Below are positions 58,022-64,000 of a stretch of 64,000 nucleotides of DNA, piece by piece (the stretch's first letter is position 1; each line of letters starts with the position of its first letter). The notes below the pieces were generated by a model, which was given only the letters and a program-made list of their open reading frames with translations, had not been told where the DNA came from and searched no databases. The stretch spans positions 1 to 64,000 of the forward strand of contig CAKPSD010000001.1 in NCBI GenBank assembly GCA_934183255.1, given 5' to 3'. Both the position numbers and the translations under genes were made by a program. This stretch comes from an uncultured Bacilli bacterium (lineage in GTDB: Bacteria; Bacillota_I; Bacilli_A; RFN20; DUOF01).

Positions 58022-59425
58022 ATGAGTTTAAAAATATATAATACTATGAGTAGAAGTGTTGAGGAGTTTATTCCTTTTAGTAATAAAGAAGTTAGAATGT
58101 ATACTTGTGGACCTACTGTTTATCATTTTCAACATATAGGAAATATGCGTACTTATATTAGTGAAGATATTTTAGAGAAAACTTTAAGATATTTAGGATA
58201 TAATGTTAAAAGAGTTATGAATATTACTGATGTTGGACATTTAACTAGTGATAGTGATACTGGTGAAGATAAGATGGAAGTTGCTGCTAGAAGAGAAAAT
58301 AAAGGTGTTTTAGAAATTGCTAAGATGTATACTGATATTTTCTTTGATGATATGAATAAGCTTAATTTAAAGAGACCAGATGTAGTTTCTAAGGCTACAG
58401 ATAATATTGATGAATATGTAAAAATTATTAAAAGATTATTAGAAAAAGGTGTTGCATACAAAGCAAATAATAATATTTATTTTGATGTAACTAAGTTTCC
58501 TAGCTATTATGATTTATCTAGAAAAAAAGCTAATGATTTACAAGTTGGAAGTAGAGATGAAGTAGAATATGATGATGCAAAAAGAAATCAAGCCGATTTT
58601 GTTTTATGGTTCAATACTTCAAAGTTTGCAAATCATATATTAAAATGGAATACTGAATTAGGAGAGGGATATCCAGGATGGCATATTGAATGTAGTGGTA
58701 TTTCTATGAAATATCTAGGTGAACACTTGGATATACATTGTGGTGCAGTAGATGCAATTTTCCCTCATCACACTAACGAAATAGCGCAAAGTGAAGCATA
58801 TCTAGGACATAAATGGTGTAACTATTGGGTACATATGGCATTTTTAAATGATCAAACTGGTAAGATGAGTAAATCTAAAGGTGACTTTTTAACTATTTCT
58901 AATTTAGAGAAAAGAGGATTTTCACCTATGGCTTATAAGTTCTATTGCTTACAATCTCATTATAGGAATACTTTAACTTTTGATTTTGAAAAGTTAGCTA
59001 ATGCAGAGAACGATTATAATAGACTTGTTAATAAAATAGTTTCTTTAAAAGATGATAATAATGTCAATGAAAGTATATATAATACTTATATTAATAAATT
59101 TATTGATTCTATTAGTAGTGATTTAAATACTGCAAGTGTTATTACATTAATTTATGATTTATTAAAAGAAAATGTAAATGATGGTACTAAAATAGCTGTA
59201 TTAAAAGAATTTGAAAAAGTTTTATCTTTAAATTTATTTGTTAAAGAAGAAAAAATTATTGAAAATGATTTAGAAGATTATATTCTTAAAATGATAGATG
59301 AAAGGAATATTGCTAAATCTAATAAAGACTATGCAAGAGCAGATTCTATTAGAAAAGAATTACTTGATAAGGGTATTGAACTTGTTGATACAAGAGAAGG
59401 TACTAAATACAATATTAAAAAATAA
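58022..59425 (+). CDS. cysS: Cysteinyl-tRNA synthetase
   Basis: 467 residues from the ATG at 58022 (AAGGAG 7 bases upstream; ATG 58016 is too close to it). CGPTVYHFQHIGN is the class I HIGH region with zinc-site Cys; GWHIECSGISMKYLGEHLDI and HHTNEIAQSEA follow with the other zinc ligands; TGKMSKSKGDF is the KMSKS loop. The C-terminal DALR-type helical domain completes it. It charges tRNA-Cys. Expression is probably controlled by the Cys leader-peptide attenuator upstream. Confidence 0.97.
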   Translation: MSLKIYNTMSRSVEEFIPFSNKEVRMYTCGPTVYHFQHIGNMRTYISEDILEKTLRYLGYNVKRVMNITDVGHLTSDSDTGEDKMEVAARRENKGVLEIAKMYTDIFFDDMNKLNLKRPDVVSKATDNIDEYVKIIKRLLEKGVAYKANNNIYFDVTKFPSYYDLSRKKANDLQVGSRDEVEYDDAKRNQADFVLWFNTSKFANHILKWNTELGEGYPGWHIECSGISMKYLGEHLDIHCGAVDAIFPHHTNEIAQSEAYLGHKWCNYWVHMAFLNDQTGKMSKSKGDFLTISNLEKRGFSPMAYKFYCLQSHYRNTLTFDFEKLANAENDYNRLVNKIVSLKDDNNVNESIYNTYINKFIDSISSDLNTASVITLIYDLLKENVNDGTKIAVLKEFEKVLSLNLFVKEEKIIENDLEDYILKMIDERNIAKSNKDYARADSIRKELLDKGIELVDTREGTKYNIKK

Positions 59426-59430
59426 TAAAT

Positions 59431-59456
59431 TACTGCCTTTTTGGCAGTTTTTTTAT
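59431..59456 (+). terminator. Intrinsic terminator of cysS
   Basis: ACTGCC-TTTTT-GGCAGT followed by T7. Confidence 0.88.
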
Positions 59457-59509
59457 TTGATTTTAGAGAGTATATACTTTATAATTATTATGTTATTTGA
59501 GGTGATGTT

Positions 59510-62500
59510 ATGAAGTCTATATACACTACTTACAAAGAAAGATTAATTGAGATTAGTGGTAAGAATAGAAGTATTTATAGTAAAAGTGGTAATAGTAAAA
59601 TATCATGCGATTTAGGAGATTTCTTTAGTTCAAGTGAAAGTGAGTTTTATTCATTTATAAAAAATTTGTGGAATAATAGTGATAAGTCTCTTCCTTTATT
59701 TACTGAAGATACTATTAAGAATTTATATTTTGCATCTGGATTTGAAGAAAAGTTAAAGAAAGATAGTAAATATATTGAATTATGTAAAAAAAGTGAGAGT
59801 AGCGCTAAAAGGTATTTAACAGAGCAAAGAAATGCGCAAATAAATAAAATTATTGATAGTAAGATTAATAGTTTAACTAAATTAAAAAAAGAAATAGTAG
59901 ACATAGCTAGAGAAACTGGTAGATATGAATTATATGTTGGCTATCCTTTTGTGCAAGGTAATATAGGTAAGGATACTACTGTTAATGCTCCACTTATTTT
60001 ATTTCCTGTTAAAATAAATTTAGTTGATGACAAGACCGTTAATGTAGAGTTAATAAAAGATATGCCTGTTACACTTAATAAGGCACTAGTTTTAGCATAT
60101 GCAAAAGAAAAGAAGGTTAATATAGATGATCTTAATATGGAGTTTTATAATGGATTAAATAAAACTTTTAAAAATATAGAAGAAGTAATTTCATTTTTAA
60201 AGAAGTATCATATAAATATTAATTCAGATGTTAATAAATTATCATCATTTGATTATGGAAATTCTAATTTAAATGGTGATTTACATTTAGTAAATCATTG
60301 TGTTTTAGGTAGATACTCATTATCTAATTCTATTTATTTAGATTATAATGACTTAGAGAAAAAGAAAGCTTCTACTAATAAAGTAATTGATGAATTAATA
60401 TATTCTAAAAGTTATAATGATAAGAAAAATAAAGATGTTAATTCTTTATATACTATTCATGATCTAGATTTTACTCAAGAGAAAGCAATAGAAAAGATAA
60501 ACAAAGAAGGTAATATGGTTATTTATGGACCTCCAGGGACAGGTAAATCTCAAACAATAGTTAATGTTATTAGTGATGCTCTTGCTAGAAAAAAGAGAGT
60601 GTTAATAGTCTCTCAAAAGAAAGCAGCATTAGATGTTGTATATAATCGTTTAGGTAAGATAAAGAATAAGGCTATGATGATTGTGGATCCCGAAAGAGAA
60701 AAGGAATCTTTTTATAAGAGATGTCAAAACGCTCATAAAAATATAGTTTCTTATGATTTCTCTAATGATATTAATGTACATAATGAATATCAAGAAAAAA
60801 TAGATAAAGAATATGATGAGTTAAGAAAAATATTTAGTGTTTTGTATACTCCTTGTGAATTTGGAATTAGTTTAGAGAAGATGTATGAGCAAAGTTCACA
60901 AATTTCTAAAAATTCATATGATTACAAGATATATGAAGAGTTAGTTAAAAGAAATGATTTGCTTAATATAAAATATGATGAATTAAGTAAGACATTAGAA
61001 AATATAAATCAAAATAATCGTTATGCTTTATATTATAAGTATAAAGATATGAAAGAGAAGAACGCTATTATTGATCATCTTAAAAATGATATAGATGTAT
61101 ATACTGTTGATAATGCTATTAATAAAGTTGATAAAATGTTAAATGATAAAAACTTAGGATTTGATACTACAAAATATTCTTATTGTCATTATTTAATTGC
61201 AGAATATATTAACTGTATTGATAAAAAAAATATTGATATTAAGAGTATTGTTAGATATATTGCAAAACAAAATCATAAAAATGGTGCTTTTTCACTATCT
61301 AGTTTTGAAAGGGAATTAGAAGTAGAATTTAATAAGGCATTAGTAGAAATAGAGAATGTAGTTAATGAGTGTTATTTCTTTAAAGATATTTTATCTCAAA
61401 AAGGTTATATATTTGCTATGGGAGCAGTTTTAAATGGCAATTATAGCATGTTAAAAAATATTAAAGCTGGTTTATCTGCTTATACTAATCTAAGAGACAT
61501 TAAAGTAGAATTAAGTAATTTAGGTGAAAAAGAGGAAAATATACTTAATTTTGCTATGAATTTTAGTGATAATCAAGCTAGATACAATCAAATTATAGAA
61601 AACTTTATGCCTATTAGAATGTATATAGAGATTGTTAAAGAAGAACAAAATAAAAGGGAAGATTTAGCTAAAATAATGAGTTTTAATAGTATAAAATCTA
61701 ATATTTTAGCATTAAAGAAGAAGCAAGAAGAAGTTAGTTCTACGATTGCTACATATTCATTTAATAATGACTATTTGAAAAAGTTTGGTAGTGAAAAGAA
61801 AAATAAAGACTTCTTATACCAAATATCTAAGCAACAAAATGCTTGGCCTATTAGAAAATTTATGAGTGAATATGAAGGGTTGATGCTTGATTTGTATCCA
61901 TGCTTTTTAATGTCTCCTGAAACAGCTTCTCAAATATTACCTCTTGAAAAAGATATGTTTGATTTAGTTTTGTTTGATGAGGCATCACAAGTATTTATTG
62001 AGAATACTTTACCAATTATGTATAGAGCTAAAAATGTTGTTGTAGCAGGTGATTCTAAACAGTTAAGACCATCATCAACATTTATGAAAAGATATACAGG
62101 AGCAGATTATGATGATGAAATAGACTCAACTATTGATGCTAATTTAGAAGTTGAAAGTTTACTTGATTTAGCTACTTCAAGATTACAAGGAACTAACCTA
62201 AATTATCACTATAGAAGTAAATATGAAGAATTAATAGATTTCTCTAATAACTATTTCTATGATGGTAATTTGGAAGTTGTACCTAATATTGCAGGTAGTA
62301 AGAAAAATAATGCTATTAAGAGAATTAAAGTAGATGGAAGATGGGTTAATAGAAGAAATGAAGTAGAGGCTAATAGCGTAGTTCAATTATTAAAAACTAC
62401 TTTATATAAGAGAAAAAATAACGAAAGTATAGGAATTATTGCTTTTAATAGTGAGCAAGCAAATGCAATTGAAGATGAGATTCAAAGAGAGTGTAAAAGA

Positions 62501-63289
62501 GATAGTAAATTTGCAGATGCTGTTTTAAAAGAACAAAATAGATTTGATGGAAATGAAGATGTTTCTTTATTTGTTAAAAACCTAGAAAATGTTCAAGGTG
62601 ATGAAAGAGATATTATAATTTTATCTATTGGATATGCGTATAATGATACTGGTAGATTGCTTGCTAATTTTGGATCTTTATCAGTTGAGGGTGGAGAAAA
62701 TAGACTTAATGTTGCTATTTCTAGAGCTAAGAGTAAAACTTTTGTTGTTACTTCAATCGAACCAGAAGATTTAAAAGTAGAAAATAGTAAAAATGAAGGG
62801 CCTAAAGTATTAAAAAAATACTTAACTTATGTTCGTGCGGTTTCTGATAATAAGAGAGAGCAAGCTAGAATTTGTTTGAATAATAAAGAAGAAAGTATGG
62901 ATATTAATATTACTAGTAAAGATGTTATTGCTAAAGAAATAAAAGAAAGTCTTGAAGAATTAGGTTATAAAGTTAATGTTAAGATAGGTAATACTAATAG
63001 AAAGATAGATTTAGCAGTATATGATAAAGAGTTAGATAGATATATTTTAGGTATTGATTGTATTAATAAGGATTACAAGAGTTTTGATCAAATGATTGAA
63101 AGTAAAATTTATCATGTTGGATTTTTACAATCTAGAGGATGGAAGATTTATCCTGTATGGACTAGAGACTGGTGGTTAAACAAAAATAAGATAATTAATA
63201 ATATTGTTAAAGAAATAGAAAAAAATAAAAAAGAATTAACTAGTGAAAGTATAGAAAAACCAGTTAAAAAGACAAAAAAAACTAAATAA
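59510..63289 (+). CDS. Large superfamily 1 helicase with DUF4011-like N-terminus and C-terminal nuclease-like domain
   Basis: 1259 residues. The N-terminal part (YKERLIEISGKNRSIYSKSG) resembles DUF4011. A UPF1-like SF1 helicase follows, split by a long coiled-coil insert: Walker A YGPPGTGKSQTIVNV (about 343), then after about 450 residues VLFDEASQVFIE (Walker B), AGDSKQLRPSS, LNYHYRSKYEEL and ENVQGDERDIIILSIGY with VAISRAKSKTFVV. The last 120 residues (LEELGYKVNVKIGNTNRKID then LAVYDKELDRYILGIDCI) match the restriction-endonuclease-like MTES_1575 domain, with a D-x(n)-D core, and end in KPVKKTKKTK. Such helicase-nuclease fusions act in DNA repair or anti-phage defence; which one is not deducible here. 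Confidence 0.82.
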   Translation: MKSIYTTYKERLIEISGKNRSIYSKSGNSKISCDLGDFFSSSESEFYSFIKNLWNNSDKSLPLFTEDTIKNLYFASGFEEKLKKDSKYIELCKKSESSAKRYLTEQRNAQINKIIDSKINSLTKLKKEIVDIARETGRYELYVGYPFVQGNIGKDTTVNAPLILFPVKINLVDDKTVNVELIKDMPVTLNKALVLAYAKEKKVNIDDLNMEFYNGLNKTFKNIEEVISFLKKYHININSDVNKLSSFDYGNSNLNGDLHLVNHCVLGRYSLSNSIYLDYNDLEKKKASTNKVIDELIYSKSYNDKKNKDVNSLYTIHDLDFTQEKAIEKINKEGNMVIYGPPGTGKSQTIVNVISDALARKKRVLIVSQKKAALDVVYNRLGKIKNKAMMIVDPEREKESFYKRCQNAHKNIVSYDFSNDINVHNEYQEKIDKEYDELRKIFSVLYTPCEFGISLEKMYEQSSQISKNSYDYKIYEELVKRNDLLNIKYDELSKTLENINQNNRYALYYKYKDMKEKNAIIDHLKNDIDVYTVDNAINKVDKMLNDKNLGFDTTKYSYCHYLIAEYINCIDKKNIDIKSIVRYIAKQNHKNGAFSLSSFERELEVEFNKALVEIENVVNECYFFKDILSQKGYIFAMGAVLNGNYSMLKNIKAGLSAYTNLRDIKVELSNLGEKEENILNFAMNFSDNQARYNQIIENFMPIRMYIEIVKEEQNKREDLAKIMSFNSIKSNILALKKKQEEVSSTIATYSFNNDYLKKFGSEKKNKDFLYQISKQQNAWPIRKFMSEYEGLMLDLYPCFLMSPETASQILPLEKDMFDLVLFDEASQVFIENTLPIMYRAKNVVVAGDSKQLRPSSTFMKRYTGADYDDEIDSTIDANLEVESLLDLATSRLQGTNLNYHYRSKYEELIDFSNNYFYDGNLEVVPNIAGSKKNNAIKRIKVDGRWVNRRNEVEANSVVQLLKTTLYKRKNNESIGIIAFNSEQANAIEDEIQRECKRDSKFADAVLKEQNRFDGNEDVSLFVKNLENVQGDERDIIILSIGYAYNDTGRLLANFGSLSVEGGENRLNVAISRAKSKTFVVTSIEPEDLKVENSKNEGPKVLKKYLTYVRAVSDNKREQARICLNNKEESMDINITSKDVIAKEIKESLEELGYKVNVKIGNTNRKIDLAVYDKELDRYILGIDCINKDYKSFDQMIESKIYHVGFLQSRGWKIYPVWTRDWWLNKNKIINNIVKEIEKNKKELTSESIEKPVKKTKKTK

Positions 63290-63294
63290 TTAGT

Positions 63295-63328
63295 AAACAC
63301 TTGCAATTATTGTAAGTGTTTTTTTTTA
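63295..63328 (+). terminator. Intrinsic terminator of the helicase gene
   Basis: AAACACTTGCAAT pairs with ATTGTAAGTGTTT (one G-T pair), then T9. Confidence 0.92.
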
Positions 63329-63382
63329 TCTTTTATTTTATTAATTATATCTATTTGATATACTTAAAAAGGAGGGGAAAAT

Positions 63383-63910
63383 ATGAAATATAATAATATT
63401 GAATTTGATGCAATAATGGCAACACCAGGCGTTGGGAAATCTTTTTTATGCGATAATGATAAAAGATTTATTGATGCAGATGAAGAAAGACTTCGTTGTA
63501 AATACTATGTTCCAGATGATATTTCAAGAATAGAACTTGAAAGAACAAAGGGAAATAGAACTTTCAAAAAACGTGTAAATGATGATGAATATATTAATAT
63601 GTTATATAAAAAATTAGATAATTATGTAAAGGAAGGAAAGATTATAATTGCTGCTCCTCATCCTGAACTATATAATTATTTTGCTTCAAGAAATATGAAA
63701 TTTGCTTTTATTTATCCTTCATTAGAAATGAGAAAAGAAATGATAGGTAGAATGGTTAGACGTGGAAATGGTGATGAACTTGTGAAAGATAATGATGATA
63801 AGTTTGAAGGCTTTTATGAGTCAAATAGTAAAGAAACACGTTCTGCTTTAAATTATGAGATGCAAAGTGGGGAATACCTTTCAGAAATAATAAAAAAATT
63901 TGGTATATAG
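63383..63910 (+). CDS. Small P-loop NTPase/kinase-like protein
   Basis: 175 residues. FDAIMATPGVGKSFLCD (about 8-24) is a Walker A loop, followed by FIDADEER (acidic pair), KIIIAAPHPELYNYFASRNM and YPSLEMRKEMIGRMVRRGN (an Arg-rich lid). This size and order resemble nucleotide- or polynucleotide-kinase-like proteins often seen in phages. AGGAGGGG precedes the ATG. It follows a terminator, so it is a separate transcript. Substrate unknown. Confidence 0.65.
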   Translation: MKYNNIEFDAIMATPGVGKSFLCDNDKRFIDADEERLRCKYYVPDDISRIELERTKGNRTFKKRVNDDEYINMLYKKLDNYVKEGKIIIAAPHPELYNYFASRNMKFAFIYPSLEMRKEMIGRMVRRGNGDELVKDNDDKFEGFYESNSKETRSALNYEMQSGEYLSEIIKKFGI

Positions 63911-63934
63911 TTTGTTTAAAAAAAGTAAATTTTA

Positions 63935-63962
63935 TTGATTTATAAAATTAATGATGTATAAT
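63935..63962 (+). promoter_or_regulatory. Sigma-A promoter at the right edge
   Basis: TTGATT (63935-63940), 16-base spacer, TATAAT (63957-63962); directs transcription out of the window, starting about 63967-63969. Confidence 0.85.
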
Positions 63963-63966
63963 GAAA

Positions 63967-64000
63967 GAAACGTTGATTAGGACGAGATTATATAATGGAG
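63967..64000 (+). promoter_or_regulatory. Possible start of a T-box leader (cut by the window edge)
   Basis: The RNA would begin GAAACGTTGATTAGGACGAG, resembling the GAUxAGGAxxAG segment at the base of T-box stem I just after the start site. Only 34 bases are visible. Alternatively GGAG at 63997-64000 is the ribosome site of the next gene and the leader is short. Confidence 0.4.

Noticed and set aside
1..64000. tRNA, rRNA, intact insertion sequences, CRISPR arrays, replication origin
   Set aside because: I looked for cloverleaf-type and GTTCGAATC-like signatures, transposase motifs, regular spacer arrays and DnaA-box clusters and saw none; a tRNAscan-SE and ISfinder run would settle this.

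Overview
The window is AT-rich DNA (roughly 27% GC by eye) from an anaerobic, low-GC Gram-positive bacterium that appears able to form endospores. The evidence is strong AGGAGG-type ribosome sites, sigma-A promoters, a CIRCE element on clpB, the mraZ-rsmH-ftsL start of a division cluster, a germinant-receptor operon, a CwlJ-like cortex hydrolase, anaerobic ribonucleotide reductase (NrdDG) and desulfoferrodoxin. TGA is used as a stop and Trp is TGG, so the code is standard. A gut Bacilli lineage near the RF39/Erysipelotrichales groups fits, but that placement is inference.

Layout. 1-6.1 kb: an EF-P paralogue, two collagen-like repeat proteins with Cys-rich N-termini, a ComEC-type metallo-beta-lactamase and a DUF1540 protein. 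6.1-20.5 kb: a candidate ncRNA, a thioredoxin-like lipoprotein, a broken AlkD-like gene, HrcA-type clpB, arginase, true EF-P, a PLP lyase, an ADP-ribosylglycohydrolase pair, HlyIII, an amidase-fold protein and a decayed integrase. 20.5-31.2 kb: an Fbp-type ABC transporter, a decayed TetR gene, small enzymes, desulfoferrodoxin, an RNase J2-like protein and a Crp/Fnr regulator divergent from nrdD. 31.3-46 kb: nrdDG, CwlJ-like hydrolase, HtrA, FtsK/SpoIIIE, an M16 peptidase pair, AcpS and the ger operon (B-A-C). 46-57.2 kb: PlsC, Nudix, XRE, methyltransferase, rpmF, mraZ-rsmH-ftsL, a second trypsin-like lipoprotein, a tandem metallopeptidase pair and a class B PBP. 57.2-64 kb: hypB/hypA remnants, cysS, a large helicase-nuclease and a P-loop protein, ending in the start of what may be a T-box leader.

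The most notable signal is upstream of cysS. A promoter at 57760-57788 leads into a 16-codon ORF with a strong ribosome site that encodes MRKINILNTSCCSCCI (four Cys codons). It is followed by segments that can form mutually exclusive hairpins, ending in an intrinsic terminator before cysS. This is the architecture of ribosome-mediated transcription attenuation responding to Cys-tRNA supply, in a type of organism where T-boxes are the usual solution.

Other points of interest are an EF-P paralogue with Arg at the loop tip, an internal ribosome site in clpB matching the known short ClpB isoform, direct-repeat MraZ boxes, paired palindromes between a Crp-like gene and nrdD, an RNase J that lacks metal ligands, a live/dead metallopeptidase pair, and several freshly decayed genes (alkD, tetR, integrase, hypA/hypB).
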